The notes: generated from the sequence alone by a model not told the origin. A stretch of DNA of 56,213 bases from an uncultured Chlorobiaceae bacterium (GCA_903994635.1 CAJEXQ010000014.1:1-56213); one strand, 5' to 3'. Positions 30,177-40,708 are shown, counted from the first letter of the stretch. A program made the numbers and translations.

Positions 30177-31328
30177 ATGAAAAAAATGCTGTCACTTGCT
30201 GCGATTTTCGCAGTACTCTCATACGCATCACCTGCGTCAGCCGAATCACCTGCATCAGTTGGATCAGTTGGATTGAAATTCAGCGGTGATGCTGGCATCC
30301 GTGCAAGGGCCGAATTTAACAGTAATTCACTTGTGGACGACGTCAAATATCAGTATAAAATTCGTCTGAAAGCAGCGGCTGACCTTGGCGATGGTTATTT
30401 CTTCAATGCAATGGCACAGAATGAGGACGTTGCAGGTGGATGGGGGACCGTAAGTGGCGTTCCTGTTTCTGCAACCGGTGTCACGAACAATGTTGAAAAA
30501 TATAATCTTCAGATATCAAACTTCTACTTTGGACGCACTGAGGGATCTTGCCAGTACAAAATTGGCCGTATTCCTCTCAACAGCGTTAACAATCCGATTT
30601 TTGACCTTGCTTTTTATGCCGTCCCTACCGCTCTCGGGATCTATGCTGTTGACATTCCGGTGGCAACCTATAACTTCGACCGCTTATTTGGTTTCAACTA
30701 CAGCACGAAAGTTGGCGATGGCGATATCAATACCACGCTTGTTGTGCTTGACAACAATTCAACATCGGGAAACACTGCGGCTACAGGCGACGGGCTCCTC
30801 AACGACGGCTATGCACTGCATCTCTCCTACAAAAACAAACTTGGCGACGTAACGATTGAACCTCAGGCTCTCATCTCTTTGACCGATGTACAGGGAGCTG
30901 TCTACCAGAAAATTTCACCGAACACCTTTGGGGCTAACGCAACGATCCCGTCAGGTAGTTCCAAAATCGGCATCAGCGCCTTCTACACCTTATGCAAGGA
31001 CAGCAAGGGGGTTACTGCTGCCGCTCCCCTGGTTACGGCAAACATCCACTACAACGGCTACCTCCTCAGACTGAAAGGTGAATCAGGCCCTGTCATGGCA
31101 TGGGTTGACTACAACCACACCAACGACAAACTGGCCAACACAACCTACCAAAACGTCTTTGTATGGGCACAGTACAACGTCAAGGTTCATCAAACATCAA
31201 CTGGTTCGGCCAATGTCAATGTGACCCCAACCCTGAGATACCGTGCAAGCGGAAAAGATATTGCCGGAGCAACCACAACTCCAAACGACCAGCTTCGTGG
31301 TGAACTCTACGCAACCGTAACCTTCTAA
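30177..31328 (+). CDS. Porin-like outer-membrane beta-barrel protein
   Basis: 383 residues with a clean signal peptide (MKKMLSLAAIFAVLSYASPASA). The rest alternates short amphipathic strands with Gly/Asn/Ser turns, carries YFGRTEGSCQYKIGR in the style of general porins, and ends in a phenylalanine (LYATVTF), the usual outer-membrane insertion signal. The gene has its own promoter-like site, a good ribosome site (GGAGAAAAAGAG) and a strong terminator, consistent with an abundant protein. Substrate unknown. Confidence 0.75.
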   Translation: MKKMLSLAAIFAVLSYASPASAESPASVGSVGLKFSGDAGIRARAEFNSNSLVDDVKYQYKIRLKAAADLGDGYFFNAMAQNEDVAGGWGTVSGVPVSATGVTNNVEKYNLQISNFYFGRTEGSCQYKIGRIPLNSVNNPIFDLAFYAVPTALGIYAVDIPVATYNFDRLFGFNYSTKVGDGDINTTLVVLDNNSTSGNTAATGDGLLNDGYALHLSYKNKLGDVTIEPQALISLTDVQGAVYQKISPNTFGANATIPSGSSKIGISAFYTLCKDSKGVTAAAPLVTANIHYNGYLLRLKGESGPVMAWVDYNHTNDKLANTTYQNVFVWAQYNVKVHQTSTGSANVNVTPTLRYRASGKDIAGATTTPNDQLRGELYATVTF

Positions 31329-31349
31329 ATTACTCTCTCTTTATCAAGA

Positions 31350-31379
31350 AAGCCGTAGGAAACTGCGGTTTTTTTTTTA
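31350..31379 (+). terminator. Rho-independent terminator after the porin-like gene
   Basis: Nine-pair stem AAGCCGTAG / CTGCGGTTT with two G-T pairs, closed by a GAAA tetraloop and followed by a long T run. Confidence 0.85.
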
Positions 31380-31440
31380 TATCTTCAAGTGCGTTCCATT
31401 AAAGAACTGTATTTCAATAACCTCAACACAACAGCGGACT

Positions 31441-31878
31441 ATGATTACCATTAAAAAAATCATCTGCCCGGTTGATTTCTCCGAGTTGTCGCGCAAGTCG
31501 CTGCAATATGCAAACGAGTTTGCAAGGCTCGCTGCGGGAAAGGTCTTCCTGGTCGGCGTTATCGAGAATGACCCAACAATCACCTATTCACGCGGGCTTG
31601 AGAAGGAGCGAGCCGAAGAGGAGCAGAAACTAATTGAGTTGATAAAGGAGGAGGACATGGCTGGCATTGTGGCTGATTATGTCATCTACGAAGGATTTGC
31701 AGAAGAGTGTATTCTTGACTATGCAAAACGACAGGAAGCTGATCTTATCATTATGGGATCGCACGGCCGTCGAGGACTCAAGCGTATGCTCCTCGGGAGT
31801 GTGGCGGAACATGTGATACGCCGAGCTCCCTGCCCGGTGCTGGTCGTCAAGGAGAACGAGCACGAATTTATCAGCTAA
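31441..31878 (+). CDS. Universal stress protein (UspA family)
   Basis: 145 residues, single Usp domain. Opening KKIICPVDFSELSRKSLQYA and the nucleotide-binding block GSHGRRGLKRMLLGS followed by APCPVLVVK indicate the ATP-binding Usp subclass. It precedes the MHS-type transporter by 76 bp on the same strand; Usp domains are often paired with transporters and may sense energy state. The precise role is open. Confidence 0.92.
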   Translation: MITIKKIICPVDFSELSRKSLQYANEFARLAAGKVFLVGVIENDPTITYSRGLEKERAEEEQKLIELIKEEDMAGIVADYVIYEGFAEECILDYAKRQEADLIIMGSHGRRGLKRMLLGSVAEHVIRRAPCPVLVVKENEHEFIS

Positions 31879-31954
31879 GTAAACGCTGCATTTAGAAGCA
31901 TCGGCACGAGCAGTGGCGCAACCCATTTTTTCTTAACAATAAAAGAAAACATTT

Positions 31955-33532
31955 ATGGCACAAAATGTCAGAAACGTTTCCCAAACCGAAGAGGTCTCAA
32001 GCACCCGGCGGGTTATTGCTGCATCTTCGGTAGGAACACTCATCGAGTGGTATGACTTTTATATTTTCGGTACTCTTGCGAAAATTATCTCAGAACAGTT
32101 TTTCCCGAAGGATAACCCGACAGCGGCACTGCTTGCCACCTTGGCTACTTTTGCTGCCGGTTTTGTCATCAGGCCGTTCGGCGCACTCTTCTTCGGGCGC
32201 CTTGGTGATATTATTGGACGGAAGTACACCTTTCTTGTGACCCTGGTGATTATGGGTGGTTCAACATTTGCCATCGGTCTTGTTCCCGGTTATAAAACGA
32301 TCGGATTTTTTGCACCGGCGATTGTCTTTGTTTTACGATTACTGCAGGGTCTGGCTCTTGGAGGTGAGTACGGTGGCGCGGCTACCTATGTCGCAGAACA
32401 CTCTCCGGCAGGCCATCGGGGATTCTGGACCAGCTTTATCCAGACAACAGCGACTTTAGGCCTCTTTCTTGCACTCGGCGTGATTCTTATTGTCCGACAG
32501 ACACTTGGTGTCGAGACTTTCTCTGACTGGGGATGGCGCATTCCCTTCATCCTTTCATCGCTTCTTGTCGGAGTTTCGGTCTTTATCCGCATGAAGATGT
32601 CTGAATCACCGATGTTTGTAAAGATGAAAAAAGAGGGCAAAACCTCTGCAAACCCTCTTGCTGAAAGCTTCAAGCAAAAGGATAACCTGAAGATGGTGCT
32701 TATTGCGCTGCTTGGCGCAACTGCAGGTCAGGGTGTTGTCTGGTACACCGGTCAGTTCTATGCGCTCTCCTTCCTGCAGAATGCCTGTAACGTTGAGTTT
32801 GTGCAGAGTAACCTGATCATTTCGATTGCCCTGCTCATCGGCACTCCCTTCTTTATTGTCTTCGGTGCGCTCTCCGACAAAATCGGTCGCAAGTACATCA
32901 TGATGGCTGGCATGATTATTGCCGTTATTGCCTACAGGCCTATCTATACCGTGATGTACAATGAAGCCGATCTCAAAACGAAAACAGAAGTTGTAGAGAA
33001 GACAACTGTTGAAATAAAAGAGGCTGTGAAGGGCACGGACAATGTTACAACAACAGTGACGAAAAAAACCTTCGCCGATGGTACAACCTACAAAGAGACC
33101 AAAAATGAGACTGTTCCGCTTGACGCAGCCAAAAAAGCTGAACTTGCTGCTGCAGGCAAGCTGAAGCCTGAAACCAAAAAGGAAACAACCCTGCCTCAGG
33201 CAATCTATTACAAGATGATCGGCCTCGTCTTTGTACAGGTGCTTTTTGTCACCATGGTTTACGGCCCTATTGCCGCTTTCCTTGTTGAGATTTTTCCGAC
33301 CCGCATCCGCTACACTTCGATGTCTCTGCCTTACCATATTGGCAACGGTGTCTTCGGCGGTCTGGTTCCGCTTATCTCAACGCGTCTTGTTGAAGCAACC
33401 CGTCCGGCGCCTGGTCTTCCGCCTGCGGATCCGCTTGCAGGCCTCTGGTACCCGATACTGATTGCCAGTGTCAGCTTTGTTATCGGCATGCTCTACATCT
33501 CCAACAAAACCAACAACATGGACGTTGAGTAA
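31955..33532 (+). CDS. MFS transporter of the metabolite:H+ symporter type, with large periplasmic insert
   Basis: 525 residues. The MHS signature is clear: TLIEWYDFYIFG, FLVTLVIMGGSTFAIGL, RLLQGLALGGEYGGAATYVAEH and FPTRIRYTSMSLPYHIGNG. Relatives carry dicarboxylates, proline, shikimate or similar acids with protons; the substrate here is unknown. Residues about 336-412, between the ninth and tenth predicted helices, form a hydrophilic Lys/Thr/Glu-rich insert (for example TTVTKKTFADGTTYKETKNE) that normal MHS proteins lack; topology puts it in the periplasm. A 74-residue membrane protein follows 26 bp later. Confidence 0.9.
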   Translation: MAQNVRNVSQTEEVSSTRRVIAASSVGTLIEWYDFYIFGTLAKIISEQFFPKDNPTAALLATLATFAAGFVIRPFGALFFGRLGDIIGRKYTFLVTLVIMGGSTFAIGLVPGYKTIGFFAPAIVFVLRLLQGLALGGEYGGAATYVAEHSPAGHRGFWTSFIQTTATLGLFLALGVILIVRQTLGVETFSDWGWRIPFILSSLLVGVSVFIRMKMSESPMFVKMKKEGKTSANPLAESFKQKDNLKMVLIALLGATAGQGVVWYTGQFYALSFLQNACNVEFVQSNLIISIALLIGTPFFIVFGALSDKIGRKYIMMAGMIIAVIAYRPIYTVMYNEADLKTKTEVVEKTTVEIKEAVKGTDNVTTTVTKKTFADGTTYKETKNETVPLDAAKKAELAAAGKLKPETKKETTLPQAIYYKMIGLVFVQVLFVTMVYGPIAAFLVEIFPTRIRYTSMSLPYHIGNGVFGGLVPLISTRLVEATRPAPGLPPADPLAGLWYPILIASVSFVIGMLYISNKTNNMDVE

Positions 33533-33558
33533 CCAAGAACCTTTTAATTTCATCTATT

Positions 33559-33783
33559 ATGTCAGCCATTAAAAAACTGTTCGGAATTGTGTGGTCACTC
33601 ATGGGCATAGGAATCGTCCCGATGGTGATCATGCAAGCCATGAAAGAGATCGCAGCAAAACCCAGCGAAGAGAACTGGATTTTCTGGTCAATCGTGATTG
33701 TCGTTCTGATGCCTATTATCGCCTTCAGCCTGATTATCTTCGGAGTTTTTGCGCTCAAGGGTGAATATGATGTGATCAAATAA
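33559..33783 (+). CDS. Small two-helix membrane protein downstream of the MFS transporter
   Basis: 74 residues. Two hydrophobic helices (about 8-26 and 43-66) flank a short polar loop EIAAKPSEENW. I do not assign a named family with confidence, though tiny membrane proteins are known next to MFS transporters in related bacteria. The tight spacing and shared terminator suggest it is co-expressed with the transporter and may be its small subunit. Confidence 0.7.
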   Translation: MSAIKKLFGIVWSLMGIGIVPMVIMQAMKEIAAKPSEENWIFWSIVIVVLMPIIAFSLIIFGVFALKGEYDVIK

Positions 33784-33819
33784 GCATCAGGAGACTACGA
33801 ACTGTTCTTTTTCTCCACG

Positions 33820-33851
33820 AAAAGCCGCATCTTGAGTGCGGCTTTTCCTTT
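33820..33851 (+). terminator. Rho-independent terminator after the usp-MFS unit
   Basis: Perfect 10-bp stem AAAAGCCGCA (33820-33829) / TGCGGCTTTT (33837-33846) with a 7-nt loop, followed by CCTTTTT. Confidence 0.85.
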
Positions 33852-33902
33852 TTCCGGAAAAGCATACGTTCATATAAAGGACAAACCAACCGCTGATAAA
33901 CA

Positions 33903-35774
33903 ATGGATACCCAGGATGAGCTAGCAGCCCGCACCGACATAAAAAGGGCGCTCGTAGAAAAACTCACTACCCTGCCCACCTCCCCAGGCGTTTACCAGTT
34001 CAAAAATGCGAGTGGCCGGGTAATCTACGTCGGCAAGGCGAAGAATCTGCGCAACAGGGTTCGTTCCTACTTTCGCAATTCGCAGCAACTCTTTGGCAAA
34101 ACGCTGGTGCTGGTCACGCATATTGAGGATTTTGAGGTCATTATCACCTCTTCGGAGGTAGAGGCGCTCATTCTTGAAAATAACCTTATCAAGGAGCTGA
34201 AGCCGCGCTATAATATCAACCTGAAAGATGACAAGAGCTATCCCTACCTCGTCATCACCAATGAACCATTCCCGAGAATCATCTTTTCGCGCCAGCGGAG
34301 ACGGGATGGCTCTACCTGGTTCGGCCCCTATACCGAAGCAGGTCAACTCCGTTCAATACTTGATTTCATCGGTTCAATTTTTCCCGTGCGGAGCTGTAAA
34401 TATCGGCTGAGCGAAGAAAATATTTCTTCCAGAAAATACAAGCTCTGCCTCGACTACCACATCCACAAGTGCAAGGGGCCGTGCGAAGGGCTACAGTCGG
34501 AAGAGGAGTACGGCAAAATGATTGACGAAATCACCAGACTGCTGAAGGGAAAAACCTCCGGCATGATCCGCTCACTTACCGATTCCATGCAGCTTCACGC
34601 CAGGGAACTGAAGTTCGAACAGGCCGGGGAGATAAAAGCGCAGCTCGACAGCCTGAAACGATATACTGAACGGCAAAAGATAGTCGCAGCCGACCGCCTC
34701 GACCGTGATGTATTTGCGGTTGCCGCAGGAGAGGATGATGGGTGCGGCGTCATCTTCAAGATACGGGAGGGGAAACTGCTTGGCTCACAGCGTATCTATA
34801 TGAATAATACTGACGGTGAAACTGACGCCGGGCTACAGGCAAGAGTGGTTGAAAAATACTATATCGAAACTCTTGAAGGTGTGCCTGATGAAATTCTGCT
34901 CCAGGAGCCGATTGGAAAAGAGGAAGAGGAGACTCTGAGGGCCTTTATCGCCGAAAAACAGCAGGAGAAAAAACAGATTCGCTTTATTGTACCACAAATC
35001 GGCGAAAAGGCGCATCTGGTCGAAATGTGCCGCCAGAACGCCCGACACCATCTTGAGGAGTATCTCATCCAGAAACAGAAGAGGGGCGAAGCTGTTCGAG
35101 AGCACTTCGGCCTCACCGCCCTCAGGGAGCTTCTCCATCTGCCCGCCCTTCCGCAGCGAATCGAATGTTTTGACAACTCCCACCTTCAAGGCACCGATTA
35201 TGCAAGCTCCATGGTCTGTTTTGAGAAGGGAAAAGCTAAAAAATCTGACTATCGCATGTTTAAAATGAGAAGCTTTGAAGGCTCTGACGACTATGCCGCC
35301 ATGGGGGAGGTGATCCGGCGTCGCTACAGCGGCTCGCTTTCGACCGAGCTCCCCTTGCCCAATCTTATTGTTGTCGATGGCGGGAAGGGACAAGTCAACA
35401 CCGCCTTTCAAACATTGAGTTCGCTTGCTCTTTCAATTCCGGTTATCGGCCTGGCAAAACGCATTGAGGAGATCTTCACCCCACACTCTTCAGATCCATT
35501 CAATCTGCCGAAAACCTCCCCGGCGCTTAAACTGCTCCAGCAACTGCGCGATGAGGCGCACCGTTTTGCCATCACCTATCATCGCAAACTGAGATCCGAA
35601 AGAACCCTGCAGACAGAGCTCACGACCATTGCTGGCATTGGAGAAAAAACAGCCTTCAAACTGCTCAAGCAATTCGGTTCGACTGATGGTGTTGCCAAGG
35701 CCACCATTGAAGAGTTGAGAGCGGTAGCCGGAGCAAAAGTGGCCGAGGCCATCGACCATTTTTATCGTCCATGA
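33903..35774 (+). CDS. uvrC: Excinuclease ABC subunit C
   Basis: 623 residues. N-terminal GIY-YIG nuclease (PGVYQFKNASGRVIYVGKAK, residues about 27-46) cuts 3' of the lesion. A UVR motif near residues 205-240 binds UvrB. The RNase H-like nuclease domain includes IECFDNSHLQGTDYASSMV and VVDGGKGQVNTA. Two helix-hairpin-helix motifs at the C-terminus (TIAGIGEKTAFKLLKQFGS) complete the protein. Partner UvrB is at 15541. Confidence 0.97.
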   Translation: MDTQDELAARTDIKRALVEKLTTLPTSPGVYQFKNASGRVIYVGKAKNLRNRVRSYFRNSQQLFGKTLVLVTHIEDFEVIITSSEVEALILENNLIKELKPRYNINLKDDKSYPYLVITNEPFPRIIFSRQRRRDGSTWFGPYTEAGQLRSILDFIGSIFPVRSCKYRLSEENISSRKYKLCLDYHIHKCKGPCEGLQSEEEYGKMIDEITRLLKGKTSGMIRSLTDSMQLHARELKFEQAGEIKAQLDSLKRYTERQKIVAADRLDRDVFAVAAGEDDGCGVIFKIREGKLLGSQRIYMNNTDGETDAGLQARVVEKYYIETLEGVPDEILLQEPIGKEEEETLRAFIAEKQQEKKQIRFIVPQIGEKAHLVEMCRQNARHHLEEYLIQKQKRGEAVREHFGLTALRELLHLPALPQRIECFDNSHLQGTDYASSMVCFEKGKAKKSDYRMFKMRSFEGSDDYAAMGEVIRRRYSGSLSTELPLPNLIVVDGGKGQVNTAFQTLSSLALSIPVIGLAKRIEEIFTPHSSDPFNLPKTSPALKLLQQLRDEAHRFAITYHRKLRSERTLQTELTTIAGIGEKTAFKLLKQFGSTDGVAKATIEELRAVAGAKVAEAIDHFYRP

Positions 35775-35877
35775 ATATCATCACCCGCCCTCTGAAATGT
35801 TTTTCTTAATAAAATTCTGTTATATTTAGTACTAATGATGTGACCGACTGATATGCCAATTTTTGATTAACGCCTCT

Positions 35878-37275
35878 ATGAACATGCCTGATTTTTTCGA
35901 CGATGATCGCCACAACCCGACGGGCGAGAGCGGAAAAGAGCAGCCCGACCTTGAAGGTCTGGATTCTATGTTCGATTCGGAGGAGCTTCTTGACCGCATC
36001 AGCCAGTATAACGATGATGGATTCCTGCTTGAGGCGCTGGCCGTTGCCCGCCGTCTCGCCGATATTGCCCCCTGCAACTCGGAGAGCTGGTTTTTTCTTG
36101 GCAACTGCCTGACACTGAACGGTTTTTTTGATGAGGCGCTTGAAGCGTTTCTGAAAGCCGTCGCCTTCAGCCCCTCAGACAGCGAAATGCGCCTGAACCT
36201 GGCGCTCGGCTACTTCAACACCGGCAGTTTCCATGAGGCGCTTGAAGAGATCGACGACAGCATGATAGACCCATCTTTTGAAAAGGAGTACTACTACTAT
36301 CGCGGCATCATTCTGCAGCGGCTTGAGCGGGTTGAAGAGGCCGAAGCTGACTTTGAAAGCGCTCTGGAGCTTGACCAGGAGTTTGCCGATGCCTGGTATG
36401 AACTCGCATACTGCAAGGATGTGCTTGACAAACTCGATGAGAGCAGCTCGTGCTATCGCAAAACGGTTGATCATGATCCTTACAATATAAATGCCTGGTA
36501 CAACAATGGCCTTGTGCTGAGCAAAATGAAGCACTTCGACGAGGCGCTCGACTGTTACGACATGGCGCTCGCCATTTCGGATGATTTCAGTTCAGCCTGG
36601 TACAACCGGGCGAACGTGCTTGCCATTACCGGACATATTGAAGAGGCGGCCGAAAGCTACCTAAAAACGCTTGAATTTGAGCCTGATGACATCAATGCCC
36701 TCTACAATCTCGGGATAGCCTACGAAGAGCTTGAGAAATATGCTGAAGCTATCCCCTGTTACCTTCGCTGCATCGGAATCAGCCCTGAATTTGCCGACGC
36801 ATGGTTTGCGCTTGCCTGCTGCCATGAAGCTCTTGAGGAGTACGAAGATGCTTACCAGGCAACACTGGAGGCACTCAAAACAACCTCTGATAACGTTGAA
36901 TTTCTGCTGCTGAAGGCTGAGATTGAGTATAACCTCAACCAGCTCGAAGAGTCCATTACCACCTACAGGGCAATCATCATCCTTGAACCGGATAATCCAC
37001 AAATCTGGGTTGATTTTGCTATCGTCCTCAGGGAGGGTGGGCTCGTCAATGCCTCAATCGAAGCGCTCGAGCAGTCACTGAAGCTTCAGCCACTCTCGGC
37101 GGATGCCCATTTTGAAATTGCTGCCGCCTATTTTGCCATGGGCGACAAACTCAGCACCCTGAAGGCGCTCAGCAAGGCGTTCAAGATTGATCCGGAGAAA
37201 AAAGAGCTTTTCCAGAGCACCTTTCCGGAGCTCTATCAGCAGGATTCCGTCAGACGAATGCTCGGTATTTCATGA
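35878..37275 (+). CDS. Tetratricopeptide repeat protein
   Basis: 465 residues from the ATG at 35878; a TTG at 35863 is the other option. An acidic N-terminus of about 35 residues is followed by roughly ten TPR units, seen as repeated [23 protein letters not shown] and [24 protein letters not shown] blocks. No signal peptide, catalytic domain or membrane segment. It should be a cytosolic protein-interaction scaffold. The stop overlaps the aroE start by 4 bp (ATGA). Confidence 0.85.
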   Translation: MNMPDFFDDDRHNPTGESGKEQPDLEGLDSMFDSEELLDRISQYNDDGFLLEALAVARRLADIAPCNSESWFFLGNCLTLNGFFDEALEAFLKAVAFSPSDSEMRLNLALGYFNTGSFHEALEEIDDSMIDPSFEKEYYYYRGIILQRLERVEEAEADFESALELDQEFADAWYELAYCKDVLDKLDESSSCYRKTVDHDPYNINAWYNNGLVLSKMKHFDEALDCYDMALAISDDFSSAWYNRANVLAITGHIEEAAESYLKTLEFEPDDINALYNLGIAYEELEKYAEAIPCYLRCIGISPEFADAWFALACCHEALEEYEDAYQATLEALKTTSDNVEFLLLKAEIEYNLNQLEESITTYRAIIILEPDNPQIWVDFAIVLREGGLVNASIEALEQSLKLQPLSADAHFEIAAAYFAMGDKLSTLKALSKAFKIDPEKKELFQSTFPELYQQDSVRRMLGIS

Positions 37276-38123
37276 TACAGGCGACGAAAATTCTTGCTCT
37301 TCTCGGGCGGGCAGTCGACTATTCATACTCTCCGCTCATTCATAACAGCGCATGCCGGATGCTTGGCCTGCCGTTTCATTATACCGTTTTCAACATTCCC
37401 TCTCCTGAGCTGGTCGGGGATGCCCTTCGCGGTGCCAGAGCGCTCGGTATAGCAGGGTTCAGCGTCACCATCCCTTACAAAAAAACCGTTCTCCCTTTTC
37501 TTGATGAACTCTCCGAAGAGGCAGCATCCATTCGGGCAGTCAACACCATCGTCAATAAAGACGGAAAACTCATTGGCCACAATACCGATATTGCCGGATT
37601 TGCCTCACCCCTTCTGCCTTACAGGGAGAGTATAACGGGCAAAACAGTCGCTATTTTTGGCGCTGGAGGTGCCTCGCTGGCAGCAATCAAGGCTTTCAAC
37701 CGTTTTTTCACCCCGAAAGAGATCCTGCTCTTCGCTCGCGACACACAAAAAGCTCACTCCCAGCTTGAGGAGAGCGGTTACGACAACAGCAATCCGCTTA
37801 CCATCCTCCCGCAGGAGAGTCCCGAAAAAATCAGGGAGTGCCGGGTGATTGTCAATGCTACACCCATTGGCACCAGAGGCAACAGCGGCTCGGTTATTCC
37901 CCTTGAACGTCAATTGCTCAACCCGGGCCAGATTGTTTATGACATGGTCTATAACCCTCCCGACACTCCCCTGCTGCAAGCGGCAAAACTCGCAGGTGCC
38001 ACAACCATATCAGGCATTGAGATGCTGATTGGCCAGGCTGAAAAGGCATTTACGCTCTGGACTGGTCTGCCCATGCCGGTGAGCGCTGTTCGTGAGGCGC
38101 TGCTGCAAGAGATTCAACAATAA
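37272..38123 (+). CDS. aroE: Shikimate dehydrogenase
   Basis: 283 residues. Shikimate-binding SYSPLIHN (residues 18-25) and [10 protein letters not shown] with the catalytic lysine, NTDIAGF, the NADP loop GAGGASLA, and NATPIGT are all in place. It reduces 3-dehydroshikimate in aromatic amino acid synthesis. The ATGA overlap with the TPR gene and the immediate adjacency to lspA indicate one transcript. Confidence 0.96.
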   Translation: MIQATKILALLGRAVDYSYSPLIHNSACRMLGLPFHYTVFNIPSPELVGDALRGARALGIAGFSVTIPYKKTVLPFLDELSEEAASIRAVNTIVNKDGKLIGHNTDIAGFASPLLPYRESITGKTVAIFGAGGASLAAIKAFNRFFTPKEILLFARDTQKAHSQLEESGYDNSNPLTILPQESPEKIRECRVIVNATPIGTRGNSGSVIPLERQLLNPGQIVYDMVYNPPDTPLLQAAKLAGATTISGIEMLIGQAEKAFTLWTGLPMPVSAVREALLQEIQQ

Positions 38124-38135
38124 TTGCCCCGACTC

Positions 38136-38645
38136 ATGAAATGGTTTTTCTCCCTTGTTCTTCTGGTCATTGCGGCTGATCAGGCATCAAAAAAGCTGGC
38201 AGTCACCTTTTTGAAGGATACAGGGCAAAGTATCTCCATTATTCCTGACCTCTTTTCGCTCACGTATGCGGAGAACAAGGGAGTTGCCTTTGGCCTTGAA
38301 TTTGCTCCGCCGATTGTACTCCTCCTCCTGACCGCCCTCATTACGATGGCTGTGCTCATCTATGTCATCCGTTCAAAAGACCGGAGTCCCCTCTTTCTTG
38401 TGCCATTTGCCCTTATTACCGGCGGAGGTATTGGCAACATGATCGACCGGTTCACCATTGGTCGGGTGGTGGACTTCCTCTATTTCGATCTCTATAACGG
38501 CTATCTCTTTGGAACATATATCTCCCTCTGGCCGATTTTCAATATTGCCGACTCCGCCATCTCCATCGGAGCCTGCATGTTGATTATCTTTCACAACAAG
38601 GTTTTTCCAGACGGGAACCAACCACTGCAGAACCATGTTCGTTGA
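38136..38645 (+). CDS. lspA: Lipoprotein signal peptidase II
   Basis: 169 residues from the ATG at 38136; an in-frame TTG at 38124 lies right after the aroE stop. Four membrane helices. Catalytic aspartates are in [15 protein letters not shown] and [19 protein letters not shown] and NKGVAFGL are the other family blocks. It removes signal peptides from prolipoproteins such as the predicted LemA and M16 lipoproteins here. The stop overlaps tatD by 11 bp. Confidence 0.95.
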   Translation: MKWFFSLVLLVIAADQASKKLAVTFLKDTGQSISIIPDLFSLTYAENKGVAFGLEFAPPIVLLLLTALITMAVLIYVIRSKDRSPLFLVPFALITGGGIGNMIDRFTIGRVVDFLYFDLYNGYLFGTYISLWPIFNIADSAISIGACMLIIFHNKVFPDGNQPLQNHVR

Positions 38646-39408
38646 TATTCACTGCCACCTCTCCTTTCCTGAATTTGACCTTGATCGCAACGAGGTCATA
38701 GAGCGCCTGAAACTGGCTCAGCTAAGCCTGCTGATTGATCCGGGAATTGACGTTGCAACAAGCAAAAAGTCGATTGCGCTGGCCCAGGAGGTCGATTTTA
38801 TCTACGCCAACGTCGGTCTTCACCCTCATGAAGCTGCCCAACCGATCAAAGCGAGCGTTTTTGATGAACTTTCGGCCCTTGCGGTACTGCCCAAAGTTGT
38901 TGCCATCGGAGAAATTGGCCTCGACTACCACTACGCCGACTACAACCGTCTGGCCCAGCATGATGCCTGCCGGGAGATGTTGCGGCTTGCCAAATCACTT
39001 GACCTGCCCGCAGTAATTCATTGCCGCGATGCCTGGGAGGATATGCTTCACATCCTCTCCGAAGAGAACCATTCCGCCATGCGCGGCATCATGCACTGCT
39101 TTTCAGGCGACACGGAGATCGCCAGAGAGTGTATCCGCAAAGGATTCAAGCTCTCCATTCCCGGCACCGTCACCTACAAGCGATCCCTGCTTCCCGAGGT
39201 GATCAGAGCCGTTTCACTTGATGATCTCCTCACGGAGACCGATGCTCCCTACCTCTCCCCTGTACCTTACCGCGGCAAAAGGAACGAACCTGCCTATCTC
39301 CCGATTATCACCGAGGCTATCGCCCGCATCAGGGAGATTCCCCTTGAAGATGCAGCTCGCGGAATTGCACGGAATGCCAATGAATTATTCAGATTACCGG
39401 GGTTATAA
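38635..39408 (+). CDS. TatD family metal-dependent hydrolase
   Basis: 257 residues. Metal ligands appear as DIHCHL (residues 4-9), [24 protein letters not shown] and ETDAPYL in the usual order. TatD-type enzymes are Mg-dependent DNases/exonucleases involved in DNA quality control. Translationally coupled to lspA through an 11-bp overlap. Confidence 0.93.
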   Translation: MFVDIHCHLSFPEFDLDRNEVIERLKLAQLSLLIDPGIDVATSKKSIALAQEVDFIYANVGLHPHEAAQPIKASVFDELSALAVLPKVVAIGEIGLDYHYADYNRLAQHDACREMLRLAKSLDLPAVIHCRDAWEDMLHILSEENHSAMRGIMHCFSGDTEIARECIRKGFKLSIPGTVTYKRSLLPEVIRAVSLDDLLTETDAPYLSPVPYRGKRNEPAYLPIITEAIARIREIPLEDAARGIARNANELFRLPGL

Positions 39409-39510
39409 AGTGGCTGCTTTTTAACTGGCTGCTTATCATTTTGAAATTGAGACAAACTTGCTTAGGTTGGAGGCCGAACTTTACTGAAGCAGAAACCCGA
39501 AACAAAGCCT

Positions 39511-40176
39511 ATGGAACAGAGTGTAAAACCATCGACAGAGGAAAATTTTCTCTATTTCGCCATAAAATATAAAACTGCACTTATCGGCCTGGTTGTTGTA
39601 CTTCTCCTGTTTGGGGGCGGAGCCTTCTTTTGGGTGCGCCACCAGAAAATCAGTGAAGTGGAGGCTGCCCTGCAGCTCTCACGGATAGCCCCGCTGCTCG
39701 ACCGGGGAGAGTATGGAGTTGCCATCAACGGCAAAGGCAATATGGCCGGATTGAAAAAAATTGCTGAGGATTATGCAGGCCGGTTTACCGGCACCCCGAG
39801 CGGCAACATGGCAAATTTGCTTCTTGCCAACGCTTATTACTCAAACAAAGAGTACGACAAGGCGCTGAGCATCTTCAAAACCGTTTCCATAGCGAACAAC
39901 GATCTGGCTGCGGCGGCTCTTGCTGGCGCTGGTGACTGTTACATCAATAAAAATCAGTTTTCACTCGCCTCAGAGAGCTATCAGGATGCCTCCAAAAAGG
40001 CCGACAACAGCGCACTCAAGGCGCAGTACCTGGGCCATGCGGCCAACAGCTTCCAGCAGGCAAACCAGCTTGCAAAGGCATCCGAACTCTATACAAAAAT
40101 CATCGCTGACTATCCAGGCTCCACAGGAGCTGCCGTTGCACAGCGCTCCCTCTGGCAAATTTCCGGTAACCTGTAA
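39511..40176 (+). CDS. Membrane-anchored tetratricopeptide protein (YfgM-like layout)
   Basis: 221 residues: a short cytoplasmic N-terminus, one membrane helix (about 24-43, IGLVVVLLLFGGGAFFWV), then three to four TPR-like units (NMANLLLANAYYSNKEYDKA, AKASELYTKIIADYPGS). This matches periplasmic TPR proteins such as YfgM that interact with Sec and chaperones. The next gene is a prolyl isomerase, which fits a protein-folding context. Family assignment is approximate. Confidence 0.7.
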   Translation: MEQSVKPSTEENFLYFAIKYKTALIGLVVVLLLFGGGAFFWVRHQKISEVEAALQLSRIAPLLDRGEYGVAINGKGNMAGLKKIAEDYAGRFTGTPSGNMANLLLANAYYSNKEYDKALSIFKTVSIANNDLAAAALAGAGDCYINKNQFSLASESYQDASKKADNSALKAQYLGHAANSFQQANQLAKASELYTKIIADYPGSTGAAVAQRSLWQISGNL

Positions 40177-40205
40177 TACTTAAAATCACAACTACTTTCA
40201 TACCC

Positions 40206-40697
40206 ATGCCTGAACAGTTTCTTATCAAGACAAACCTTGGCGACATTACCATCAGCCTCTATGACGACACCCCGCTGCATCGCGATAACTTCGTCAAGCT
40301 CACGGGCGAAAATTATTACGATGGCATTCGCTTTCATCGCGTTATTCAGAATTTTATGATACAGACCGGAGACCCGCTGTCACGGTTTGAAGAGAAACGG
40401 TCGCTGCATGGCACTGGCGGCCCATCAACCCGTATCCCTGCCGAGATCCAGCATGCCAACAAAAAGGGAACCCTTGCAGCGGCAAGAGACAACAATCCAC
40501 AAAAAGCCTCTTCCGGCAGCCAGTTCTATATCAATCACAGCGACAACTCCTACCTTGACGGGCAGTACACCGTCTTCGGTGTCGTGGACGCTGGTATGGA
40601 TGTGGTCGAAAAAATTGCCGCAGCCAAGACAGACCCTAACGACAACCCGATAACTCCAATCATCATTGAAACCATTGTTCCAGTAGCAAAGCCCTGA
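40206..40697 (+). CDS. Cyclophilin-type peptidyl-prolyl cis-trans isomerase
   Basis: 163 residues, a single cyclophilin domain without signal peptide. Key blocks are GIRFHRVIQNFMIQTGDP, ASSGSQFYI and LDGQYTVFGVV. The motif FHRVI carries the catalytic arginine. Likely cytosolic PpiB-type enzyme. It lies between the TPR membrane protein and the PLP-homeostasis gene, with short gaps on both sides. Confidence 0.94.
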   Translation: MPEQFLIKTNLGDITISLYDDTPLHRDNFVKLTGENYYDGIRFHRVIQNFMIQTGDPLSRFEEKRSLHGTGGPSTRIPAEIQHANKKGTLAAARDNNPQKASSGSQFYINHSDNSYLDGQYTVFGVVDAGMDVVEKIAAAKTDPNDNPITPIIIETIVPVAKP

Positions 40698-40708
40698 TTT
40701 ACCACACC

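Noticed and set aside
32606..33337. A 243-codon open frame antisense to the MHS transporter
   Set aside because: No ribosome site or recognisable domain; low-complexity Cys/Phe-rich translation typical of a shadow frame.
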